A DNA stretch of 64,000 bases from Hypomesus transpacificus (taxonomy: Eukaryota > Chordata > Actinopteri > Osmeriformes > Osmeridae), in the NCBI RefSeq assembly GCF_021917145.1, contig NC_061068.1:9737724-9801723 (forward strand), read 5' to 3'. Below the pieces are notes generated by a model. The model was not told the origin of the DNA. It saw only the letters and a program-made list of their open reading frames with translations, and did not search any database. Positions 1-16,900 of this stretch are shown one piece after another. The position numbers and the translations under genes were made by a program. Each line of letters starts with the position of its first letter. The stretch's first letter is position 1.

Positions 1-100
1 CATATAGATCCATCTTATCATATAGATCCATCTTATCCTATAGATACATCTTATCCTATAGAAACATCTTATCCTATAGATACATCTTATCCTATAGATA
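1..100. repeat. 18-bp tandem repeat at left edge (pfkm intron)
   Basis: About five and a half copies of an 18-bp unit (catcttatcctatagata with single-base variants) begin at the window edge and probably continue leftwards. They lie in the pfkm intron upstream of the first visible exon. No coding signal is seen. Confidence 0.85.
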
Positions 101-912
101 GAAAGGACAGCATGAACTTCATCAGCTGAGGTCACCCGAGCCACAGTGTGGTGGTCAGGGATACTCCCCCTTGACCTTTTGCCTAATATTGAAGATCTAA
201 ACTCTGACCTTTGTGATGTCTGATGCTGACCCGGTATGACTTTCTGATCTAGTTGGAGCCTGTCTATGTGTGTGTGTGTGTGTGGGTGCATGCGTGTGTG
301 CGTGTGTGTGGGCATGTGTGTGGATGTGGGTTTGAGGAAGCTGTCTGTCTGCATATCTTAATGTTTTAAGGCTGTCTTTCTCTCTGTCTCTCTGTCTCTC
401 TTACTCTATTTCGCTTTCTTTCTCTCTCTTACCCTCTGTTATAGGGTATCTAATTTTAGATATGTGACCTTTCTGTCATATGTCTATGACATGGTGAGTT
501 GGTGATTGGAGTGGAGTGCAGTACCCTCTAAGTTCTCTCCCTTCCCTCCCTCCTGTACACCTTTCATACTCTTGCTGAAAGAGGAAACTCGCCTGGCACC
601 CTCACTGTCATACAATCCACAAGCTTTGCCATTTAGACTGAGACTTGTGTGTCGAGGCTTCAACTGACAGAACTATGTAAACAACCCTGCCAATTCCACT
701 GAACACAGACACACTTAGGCAGTTACAATTACTGTACCAGAAAGATTTACAGTAATGTACCATTTTACACAAAGGGGATCTCCATGAAAATCTATTTATG
801 TTAAGAAGGATTCAGCCACGTTTTAGTTTTGACTGTGTAAAGTTTTTATTGCAATGACAGGCCTAGTATAAAGTATGATGAATCTACAGACCACACAACA
901 TCTGTCCCTCAG
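101..912 (+). other. pfkm intron (non-coding)
   Basis: This stretch precedes the first visible pfkm exon. It contains GT-rich DNA at about 262-320 and a TCTC-rich tract at about 375-430. I looked for the missing first coding exon, which should encode the N-terminus and first phosphate-binding glycines, and did not find it. It must lie left of the window. Confidence 0.75.
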
Positions 913-6607
<5,695 letters not shown>

Positions 6608-6915
6608 ATGTTTTCCTCACACACACACAAATATATTTATATATATCATAATTATTATAATTATCATCACTATGATCATCACCATCTCTGTCAAGAGGCT
6701 GGAACACTATTATAATTACTCACTCAATAGGACAAGTGTAATGGTTATAGACACTTTGTCTTGTGGAGCCATATTATCGTGTGTGAAGGTAAAAAAGCTA
6801 TTTGGCATTATCTCTCCACTGTATAGCAGCAGCACTCTGCAGCCGCCTGCCCACAACCTGGTACTTCCTGTGTTCTGCAGACTTACTGTGCACCATAAGT
6901 AGCTTCTGGTCCAAA

Positions 6916-6921
6916 AATAAA
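6916..6921 (+). promoter_or_regulatory. Polyadenylation signal of pfkm
   Basis: AATAAA hexamer about 310 bp after the pfkm stop codon. Confidence 0.6.
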
Positions 6922-7548
6922 ATTTAATTCTTCCACTATGATTGAGTATGCTTCTTTCTTTTAAATAATGTCAACAGTTTCTTCTTTTCAAATATGACTA
7001 TCAGTGATTGTCACAAACTGTATTTACTTTCTACAATGGATTGTTTAGCCAAATAGCATTGGGTGGTTCTGTAGAGTGAGAGTGATGATGAGTGATGACA
7101 ACCACATGTTCGTCGAAACTGAAAAGAGGAAAGAAAAGTACGAAACAGGAAGACAGTTATCTCAATCAGACACGCAAAGTAGCTCTCACTTTATTCACTC
7201 ACGTATACAAGTTTCAGATTTGAGATCCAAATGTTTATTGAATACTGACTCTGAAAGTACTGAAATATTGAATCTTGTTAAAAAAAGAATCCAGAATTAT
7301 TTAAACCAGGTTGACTGCTTCTAGCAGTATTGTTTGGTTTATGCAATGTAACATTTTAAGTGGAATAGACCTTCAGGACCTTTTCACAGTATTCTATTTA
7401 CATCACATGTACTATACTTTTTAATTAGTTTGACATTATTATTAGTCAATGAGTCTGCTTTTTCTCAGCTTGTTGGCCAGACATGCTCTTTCTGTGGTCA
7501 GAGATCTCCGTTACAGTTGCCTGATATGTGATTCATGGTTTATCACGA

Positions 7549-7732
7549 CATTTACGTTTAGCAGGCGTTCTTATCCAGAGTGACTGACAGTGAGTACTGG
7601 GACATTCCCCCCAAGGTAAGTAGGGTGAAGTGCCTTGCCCAAGGACACAACGTCATTTAGCACGACCAGGAATCGAACCGGCAACCTTCTGAGTAATAGC
7701 CCGATTCCTTAACCGCTCAGCCATCTGACTCC
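7549..7732 (-). mobile_element. tRNA-derived SINE, copy 1 (minus orientation)
   Basis: Read on the minus strand this has a tRNA-like head: A-box-like tggctgagcggttaagg and B-box-like ggttcgattcc. A central conserved body (ccttgggcaaggcacttcaccctactt) and a 3' tail with the stem-loop ctctGGATAaga then gcctgctaaa follow. The tail resembles that of L2/UnaL2-type LINEs, which would supply the reverse transcriptase. Same family as the copies at 31037 and 56267. Confidence 0.85.
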
Positions 7733-7993
7733 AATCTGCCCTAAACATGCCAACTTCCTCAACAATTTCTTCTTGCTCAGAAATTGTGAGGAATATGAAA
7801 TACAATTTCTGAAATATCTGTAGTGAGTAGACCATGCGTTTCCATTTGCAACAAGTGACGAACACATGTGGTATGTGGTCTGTTGAATGACAACCATGCT
7901 CGTTGTAGAGGAAGTGTGCCATTCCTGCATATGCCTCTGTACACGTGTCTCATGTCATTCTCTTGTACTACTTGTCTCTTGCCGTGTCAAGAC

Positions 7994-10349
7994 ATGATCA
8001 ACATCTTCTTTCTAACCATCATTCTCCTGCACTCTGTGGGACCAGGTAAGTGCCTTCATTGCTCTTGTATTGTTTACTTAATTACAGAAAAATACTTAAA
8101 GCTCCAACAGATTCCCTTGTGCTATGTGCATTGTTGTGTATGGGCTATTCTCTGACCATAGTCACACTCTGTTTGGATGGTGTGCCAGGAGTCCATGGAT
8201 GTGTGCCTCAGCAGAACTGTTCGGAGTGTATGAAGAGTCCGGGATGTGCCTGGTGCAAACATAAAGTGAGATTCTCCTAATTGAAATATAATTGACTCAG
8301 GATAACCCCTCTGTACTGTAATGTGCCTGTACTGTAATGTGCATGTGTTAAACAAGAGCCATTTGATCCAGTTTAGAATACTTTTTATATAAGACTTTCA
8401 ATTGTGGAATGTACTGTCACATTAAAAAGTGAACGTCTGCCTGTCTGACCTTTTTAGACATTCATGTGGTTGGATGTTTGAATGATGTTACATGTTGCCC
8501 CTCTCTTTGTGGTTTGCTGGCTATTACATACAGAGCCAACTTCCTCATTACTCATAATTTCCTGTCTAGGTTTCACGTCAGCTTTACATGCAGTACACAG
8601 TGTTCTCACTCCCACACACTCCCACATAATATACTACATTTATATATGACAAACAATGCATTTATGTAAGACATGTTATGTATATATAATAAAACCAAAG
8701 AATATAAAACCAAGAATCTTAGATCTCCCTCCATTATGGTGTTACCAGGACTTCCTGAAGGCAGGTGAGTCCAGTGAGCGCAGGTGTGACACAGCACAGT
8801 CCCTGATCACCAGGGGTTGTGAGAAGGTCGACCTCATGAACCCCCTCCCTGACTACACCCACTTGAAAAACCAGAAGCTGAGCAGCGACATGGACACTGT
8901 GGTGCAGCTCTCTCCACAGAACCTTCATGTTAAACTAAGAATCGGTGAGTTGTCACAGGTATTTCTACAGGCTAGTATGTGACTAAGCAACACTTGTGGA
9001 AAGCTTATAATTAATAAGCATTGAAATGGCCAGAAAATCTCAGGTTTGATACATGTCTGATTCTGCTGCTGAAAACATGTCCATTGACCGGTCCCAGGTG
9101 TCCCCATTGAGTTCAACGTGTCATTCAAGAGAGCTGAAGGCTACCCTATTGACCTCTACTACCTGATGGACCTCTCGTTTTCCATGAAGGATGACCTTAA
9201 CATGATCAAAAACCTGGGAGAGGACATCCTCAAAACTCTCCGCAAGAATACCAAACATGTCCGAATTGGTGAGCTAAGATCCCTAACCTCAAAATGTTAG
9301 GTTTGCAAGTACAAAACATACATCCAAGTAAAGAGTCAACGATGTGTGTATAGACTACTACATAGACATGCGTGTTGTGCCATTATAGTTGAACGACTCA
9401 TCTGACCCTGCTTCACTGTTTGTAAGGCTTTGGATCATTTGTGGACAAGGTGGCCCTGCCTTATGTTAGCCAGTTAAAGGCCAAAAAAAAAGACCCCTGT
9501 CCAAGCCGATTGGACATCTGCCAGCCAGCCTTCAGTTTTCAGAACATTCTGGCCCTTACTAGAGACGCAGCGGAATTTAAGAGGATGGTGAGCAAACAAA
9601 GTATCTCTGGGAACCTGGATTCTCCTGAGGCAGGCTTTGATGCCATCATGCAAGCAGCAGTCTGCCAGGTACACAAGGCTGTCCCATATGACCTCACATG
9701 ACACTATTGCTCTCTTTCTGTCTTTCTCTTTCACAATTCTCATACTCTTATCGTGTCTTATTGCCTCTTCCTTCTCAATTTCTGTCTGCAGGATGTAATT
9801 GGTTGGGCCAATGTCACAAGAATTCTAGTCTACACATCTGACGACACATTCCATTTTGCTGGAGATGGAAGTTTGGCAGGAATATTTGAGCCTCATGATG
9901 GGAGATGCCACCTCAATGGCAGCGGCTTCTATGATGGCACTAAATATGTGGGTCATTATCTGCACTTTTTTGTTAATGATAATAAACTGACAATATTGTT
10001 TGACTTGCATTTACTTGGATGTGTTTCCAGGACTATCCCTCTGTTGGGCACCTGGCCAGGGTCCTCTCATCTAATAACATCCAGCTCATCTTTGCAGTCA
10101 CTGAGGACAGCGTTTCTGCTTATCATGTAAGCCCCAACACAGGTTCTACTGTACCTTGTTGTACCTGAGAAAGAGTTAAGGGTTGCTGAACTTCTTATCT
10201 TTTTTGCAAAACATCCTCCCTTGTATAGGCATTGAGTAAACTAATCCCTCAGTCAGTGGTGGGAGTTTTGAGTAACGACTCCAGCAATGTGGTCCAGCTC
10301 ATCTCAGAGGCCTACAGAGTGAGTATACAAACATGTGTCTGTCGGTCCA

Positions 10350-10431
<82 letters not shown>

Positions 10432-12958
10432 TCTCTCACTAAAACATAGGCAGTCAATTACATATTATTTGTGATTTATATGGACAGAACCTGTCCTCCA
10501 CCATCCTGCTCGAGCACCAAGGAACCCCCTCAGGTCTGGAGGTGACCTACAAGTCTAAATGTGCTTCTGCTAACTCCAGCCCTTCCTGGCAAAAGAGAGG
10601 AGAATGCATGAATGTCAAGATCAATGAACAGGTTTGTCAATAGAGGATTTTGTTGGTGGAAGGGGAAGTAGACCTATTATGCAGAGCTACTGCTCTGAAG
10701 CTGCAGGTGGAGATCAGTCTTGTTGGGTCATCTTCTGTACTCTTCCACATTCAGGTGGACTTTACGGTGCGGTTGACCAGCAACCATTGTCTGAATGGGA
10801 ATAAAGAGTTTTATTTGAAAGTCCAAGGCATATCTGAGACTGTCAAGGTGTCTGTAGAAACCCTGTGCGACTGTGATTGCGGCGACAAAGAGATAGACTC
10901 CCAACACTGCCACTACAATGGGACACTCAGCTGTGGAGCCTGCAGGCAAGTACCCTATTAATGACTAGGAGAGATAACACCTTGCCTGGCTCTTCCGATG
11001 CAGAAATGTTATATCAAGCAAAGAAAGAAACAATCATTATAGATAAAACCATTGAAAGGCTTTTTTAAAGGTGTCATATTTATATGTGCACAGTCAAAAC
11101 AAATTATTATTGTTATTTAATCTCCTTTATTTATTGTGATTGTAACAGTTAGAGTGAGAGGGACAGAAAGGCAGGGAGAGAGAAAGAGAGAATGAGGTGC
11201 AGGCAAAGGCCCAGGCTGGAATTGAACCTAGCCCCTGTCAGAAGGCCTTAGCGTGTGTGATACTTGCTCCACCTGGTGACCCGCCGCGGCGCCCAGATGA
11301 GATATATTGAACAATATTTTTCATAGTATATTCTCAAACCAATGTTAACTGAATCTGTTTGATTAACTTACATCCCCACAGTTGTAAAGAAGGACACTTG
11401 GGCCAGAAGTGTGAGTGTATGCAGCCCAAAGACGACGATGTTTCCTGTTACCAAAATAACTCCACGCAGCTCTGCAGCGGGCATGGAATCTGTGTGTGTG
11501 GCAAGTGTGTGTGCCAGGGCAACTACCGTGGAGAATTCTGTGATTGCGATGACAGTAGCTGTGCTAGACATGACAACAAACTCTGTGGGGGTAAGTAACA
11601 GTAAACCTGCATCACATCACACAAAACAAATAATTTGTATTATAGAAGATATTGAAAATATACTATATTAATGACAGTAACGGTTGCCATGAACATCCTG
11701 GAGCATGATTATATTGTATGATTTATAATCTCTCATATGGATTTAATTGTGTTTCTAGATTAAATAGACTAAAGATACCCTTTTATCACATATAAACTAA
11801 TATTGACTAGAATATCTTGACTTCCAAAGGAAATGGGGTCTGTGAATGTGGAAAATGTAATTGTACTACAACCTTTGAGGGCTCTGCATGCCAGTGCTCC
11901 ACAAAGAAAGACCAGTGTATGTCAGATGACAGTCTGCTGTGTAGTGGACAAGGAACATGCCAGTGCAACAAGTGCAACTGCAACAAAGACTTTATCGGAG
12001 AAAAATGCTCAATGATTCCCACTGCATGTCAAAAGTTCAAGTAAGATGTTTGGTACCACAACTTGAGTAATGTCACATAACTGTTAAATATACAGTTTTT
12101 TATGACATCACAAATGCTTACAAGAATGTATACCTTTTGTATTGCTTTCAGGGAATGTATGACTTGCATATTGGAAAAAGACAAGGACAACCATAAGAGC
12201 TGCAATACATCGTGTGGCTCAGTGACACCCACTAAATCACAGGGACCTGAGCAATATGTTTGTGTCACTGAATCCATCTCATATAAAGTGGAGCTGTTAA
12301 ATGGCAACATTGTCATTTTATACACAGATTTGCCAAGTGAGACCTCAAGTTAACATCTAATAATAATCATATAGAAATCTGATATCCAAGTCTGCCATGT
12401 TTTTTTCTTCTTTATTTCCCCTTTCTGATCAGAGGTAATTCAATATCCTTTTCCTCCTAACCAGGTACTATTGACAAGACCCTGGTAATTATTGGAAGCT
12501 CTGTTTCCAGTATCATTTTTATCGGCATTGCAGTGATCCTGGTCAGCCGGCTGCTGCTGGAGCTGCACTACCGCCGGGAGTACAGCAGCTTCCTCAAAGC
12601 ACAGGAGGAAACCGACTGGAAAGATGTAAGAAACATGAGTGTATACAGGCCCTTGCAAAGAGATAGCTGGCCAATTTCATTTATTTTTTCGTTATTTTTA
12701 TGTAATTTATGAGTAAAACATGTGAATTGTTGCTTTCAAGTCAAATAATGTGTAACCTCATGTATCCCAAAAGTTGTTAAGTGTTCTTTTAAAATGAGTT
12801 CTCATTACAAGCATGGTACATTGCCATTTGCCCATGATGCATTACTCAGAATATAACATAACTTTTCTTGTATCTTTTTCATATTTTAGACCCACAACCC
12901 CTTGTTCCAGGATGCCACTACAACAATTATGAACCCCTTGCACATTCAGGACGGTTAA
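7994..12958 (+). CDS. itgb7: Integrin beta subunit, beta1/2/7 group (probable beta-7), 15 exons
   Basis: Single-pass cell-surface adhesion receptor subunit that pairs with an alpha chain. Exons: 7994-8045, 8189-8265, 8749-8944, 9098-9268, 9427-9668, 9792-9947, 10031-10126, 10229-10318, 10488-10631, 10755-10945, 11382-11590, 11830-12040, 12152-12336, 12465-12625, 12890-12958; about 749 aa. Order of domains: signal peptide ([18 protein letters not shown]), cysteine-rich PSI, hybrid, beta-I domain with the MIDAS/ADMIDAS motif DLSFSMKDD and [21 protein letters not shown] repeats rich in CxCxxC, beta-tail, one membrane helix and a short tail. The intron after 10945 uses a GC donor. The tail keeps the talin-site NPLF but has HYRREY instead of the usual DRREY and ends NPLHIQDG. 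The position beside espl1 and pfdn5 matches human ITGB7; the sequence also resembles beta-2 (NPLF, TTTIMNP), so the paralogue call is moderate. Confidence 0.9.
10350..10437. repeat. (CT)n microsatellite in itgb7 intron
   Basis: About 40 CT dinucleotides shortly after the donor at 10319, within a small intron (10319-10487). Confidence 0.9.
11196..11297 (-). mobile_element. Possible decayed tRNA-like SINE head in itgb7 intron
   Basis: Read on the minus strand, the segment contains ggttcaattcc, close to a tRNA B box, preceded by a GC-rich head. It is not the same family as the three clear SINEs. The upstream 11150-11190 is GA-rich. Weak call from motif resemblance alone. Confidence 0.3.
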
Positions 12959-13952
12959 TACATAGATATCCAATCAAGATGTTAAGCAATCACATTAGAA
13001 AGGGCATCTCAGCAGAGAAACCTGATACAGAGGAAAATAAAGTCAGTATGTTCATGGTGGTTCGGAAACAACTGAATAATATCATCATATACAGTTATTT
13101 TACTCAGCACCATGTTGTAAATTAAGTTGTTGAGACGTTTTATTGCATCTATATATTCTTGGCATTTTCTGCTTTATTTATTTTGACAGTGACAGAGAGA
13201 GAGACAGGAAAGTCACCCTCCTCTTTTTTCTGTTTGCATTAAAAAATTACAAATTAATAATTGTACCATTAATTGTGGTCACAAATTGTGATTCACAATT
13301 AATGGTCATCTGACCATTTTCCATATTAAATGTATCATACTTTCTGTGCTGCCTCCTGTGTTGAATGTGATTGCCGAATTGAAACATTGTATAAATTCAA
13401 GTATTTCTGTCAGAAGCCCATAACAAATACAATGTATGACGTCAAATTGTTCAATAAAATCCATAACATGTTTTTAATGGAGATTTTTCACATGAAAAAT
13501 ATATTATGATGGATGGTAAAAATCGAAGATGGCGACATAAAATGTCCTACAATAAACTACATTACCCATCCAGCCCCTTTCCACTTCCGTTAGTATGCGG
13601 ATTGGCTACAACATTTATTTCAAAAACCGTGCGCGGGGGACCTCTTGTTTTGGTTTTACCATTTTACTCAACTACCAATGGCAATTTTATCATATGTAGC
13701 TCGTCTAACTACTGTTTATTGAGATTTTTTTTCAAATCGGGCATTATTATGTAGCTTAGTCACTATTTTAACAGTTGATTATATCTCTTCATAATTTAAT
13801 GTCAGTAGCACACATACGAGTCGTATGGATAGAAACTGCTGAGCTACTAGGTTAGCTGGCTAATACAGTTAGCAGCCTATCTTGTTAAAATTAACTGATT
13901 GGCGTAACGGATGATATAGTTTGTCTTAGTTAGTTACGTTTTCAGTTACAAA
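12959..13952 (+). other. itgb7 3' UTR and espl1 promoter region
   Basis: About 500 bp of integrin 3' UTR lead to an AATAAA at 13453. The next roughly 500 bp run to the separase ATG at 13953. They include two inverted CCAAT boxes (ATTGG at 13601 and 13898) and TTCAAA near 13731, a reversed CHR-like element. Both types are known in promoters of G2/M genes, but matches this short occur by chance. Confidence 0.5.
13453..13458 (+). promoter_or_regulatory. Polyadenylation signal of itgb7
   Basis: AATAAA about 495 bp after the integrin stop and about 500 bp before the espl1 start. Confidence 0.7.
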
Positions 13953-16900
13953 ATGAGGTGTCTAAAGGTTGACGAGTACATAAAGCGGACAGCGTGTTTA
14001 AAAGAGACGTGTCTCCTACATGAAGATTTGGAGGTGAGTTTTCAAGGAAGGCAGCTAGGTTAGCAACTGAAGTTTGTTGTCACGGTCCTTCAAAATCTTA
14101 TTCAGGCTTTCACATTTCATCTTTAATTACAATATAGGTGGAACACATTTGTTATTATGGAGTCAGACTGCAGTTTGTTAACACAACTTGATTTGTACTA
14201 TTACAGACGTATGTGAAGAGTGGACCAGGACCACAAGGTCGCACTATATGTGACCGCGTTATCAGGGCCTGTAATCAACAACTTGGAGTCGGGGCTCTAG
14301 ACAGAGATCATACCACCTGCTTGATAAAACTAGTGGAACTTGCCCTCCACGGATATGACGTTTCTGGGGAGCTTGGGTCTCAAAGCAGCCCCTTGTACAT
14401 GGAGAAAATTATCTTCCACATTCTCAAGAAATTGGCCACACTGGGAGTGCATCCACCCTGTAGCCACTTGGGAAACTTGCTCCACAAAAGGCTTGTTCCA
14501 ATCCCACAGGTAAAGAATAGATGTACTGGTACTTTGTATCTTGGCTCTATTTATGCTTCATCTCTGTTTCTCACAGTGTGTTTATCCATGTCCTCCACAG
14601 ACTGAAGACTACTGTGTGCTTGTGCGCAGCTGCTTTGCAGTGCTTTGGAATGCGCTGTCAGGTTCCCAAGATAAAACCTCCTTAAGCCCCAGAGACAAGC
14701 TGCATTATCAGATGCAAGCTCTTAGCTTCCTTCTGCTGTTGGACAGGGACAAAACATCCTCCCCCGCCTGCTCCAAAGCCCCGATGTACATTGAAGATGC
14801 ACTAACTGAATTTGAGAAGGGCAGTGGGACGCTGACAGGGCAAGATGCCTCTTTCCTGCTAAAGGAGATGCTTACATATCTCGCGGGTTACTGGACCATG
14901 GGGTGCATTGGGGAAGGTGATGGGGAGCCCTTGAGGCAACCTTGCCTTCCTACTGTCTCTGAGGTGGTGTTGATGACATCTAAGCTTCTTTGTAAGGCAG
15001 GTTACTGGGCTCTGGCCTCAGGGCTGGTAGATGAAGTCCAGGGCAGGGATTGTTCTAGCTATCCTTACCCAGCTATGGTTCTTGGCAGATGGGCAGTAGA
15101 CATCCAACGGTCGCTTAGTTCTGGAGGAGAGTGTGGACAAGCTTTCACAGAATGTGCCCGGACCCTCCGGTCTCTTCCTGCTGCCCTGGGCGTGCGGGAA
15201 GGCCATGCGGTCTTGGAGGGGTGTAGTATGGTGGTGTGGGCTGTGGAGGCAGGACAGGGCAAGGGCCTGAGTGGACCAGTGCTCCTGGCCTGGTTCTCTT
15301 GTCTGGAGGAGCATCAGGAGCTAATGATTAAGAGATTACAAAGGGTTAGTGTCAAATATCTACAGATCTCTTTGAAATGGGTTGTCTGTTGACTTGCTTT
15401 ACTACTATTTTTTTTTTTTTGTGGGTTGTGTCACACAGGAAGATGCATCGCAGTCTGAGAAAAACAGACTCCAGCAGTCCCTGTGCTTCAGCATGTATCA
15501 AGGCTTTGTATTTACCTATGACAGTATGCTGGCCTCACAGGTAAGGGGCTTTGTACTTTGTCAGGGGCTCTGGCCAAACAAAGGCTGATGATTAACTCTA
15601 CTCTACAATATATTTGATGGTGTATTGTTGTCTGTTCAGCTGGAGAACACTGTAATTCTGGACAGAGTTTTGCTGTACTGCCAGGCCACTGCTGGCCGAA
15701 TGATGACTGAAATTCGTAAACTGCCCAATGATGGCATCTTTGTCAAAGCAGGTATTGCATTTTACTGTTTCAATACTGTTAGAACATACTGGAATCACAG
15801 CAGTCTTGTGATTTCATTGTCGGTGTGTGTTTCCTTCTCTCCATAGTCACTGCTGTGAGTAACCTTGTATGTGGCCTCTACAACCGCCAACTCTACAACC
15901 AAGCCTTCACCTTGGTGGAGATCCTGTGCCAGGAGCTCTGCAAGAACTGTCCTGAATCTCTCTCCATTGATAGGGTAAACTAAGCATATGGCTTAAGATG
16001 GTTACACTACATAATTGTAGTGCATTGGTGATACATCTGTCAGACCTTTTAGAAGAGTGACAGGGTGTGCTAACCAATACATTAAATCATTGTGCTGTCA
16101 ATAAATCGAATAATAAGCAACATGTCATTTGCCCTCCTCCAGGTAAATCGGCCCTTCATGCTAGCGGTGCAGAGCTCTCGACGGGGGGGCCATCTTGAGA
16201 GGGCCCTGGACTGGGTCATCATCTGGCTGCAGGTCCTGGGAGAGCGAGTCACAGAGCACATGACAGAACCCGTGGCCCTGTGGGTCAAGACCAAGGCCGA
16301 TGCAGCCCGGGCTGGCCAGGAGGACACACGACTCAGGTGACAGTCTGGCCCAGATGCATCTTGAAATGTACACTGTCTATGATTCTCTCTCTGATTTATT
16401 CAGCTGCTTCTATGGAGAGTTAGTTGATTGCTTACGTGTAGATTATCCTGTACATATGCTAAAATAAACTCAAGGATTTATGCTGGGAGGAGAATGACGT
16501 AACAGTGTCCTGTTTTGGTTAGGACGCTGCGTGACGGTTTTGGTCCTGACGTCCCTGCCGAGGGGGTGATGCTGGGCCTCCTGGAGGAGGAGCTGAAGGC
16601 GTACAGGGAGTCTGCTGGGGACACCACCCAGGAGCGCTACAACACACTCTGCGACCTGCTAGACATCTGCCACGAGGAGAGCACACACACACAGCTTCGC
16701 GCTGTCTACCTGTGTGACATGGCCCAGGTGGTGTGTTTCCAGGACTTCAGTGAACAGACTGACTGGTTGGTACTTTTTGTCATTCAAGTATGAATATTCT
16801 TTAAACTCTGTAAACGGATGTTTCAGCTTCACACTTGTGTTCTTCCATTTGAAAAGCTCTGCAGTTGATTTTACACACGAGTCCCTGCGGCTGCTAGAGG

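Larger units (their letters stand above)
6608..7993 (+). other. pfkm 3' UTR and pfkm-itgb7 intergenic region
   Basis: The first 300 bases after the pfkm stop are its 3' UTR, ending near an AATAAA at 6916-6921. The rest holds a tRNA-derived SINE at 7549-7732 and, presumably, the promoter and 5' UTR of the following integrin gene. No further coding exon is supported; the small ORF at 7076-7324 resembles nothing I know. Confidence 0.6.
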
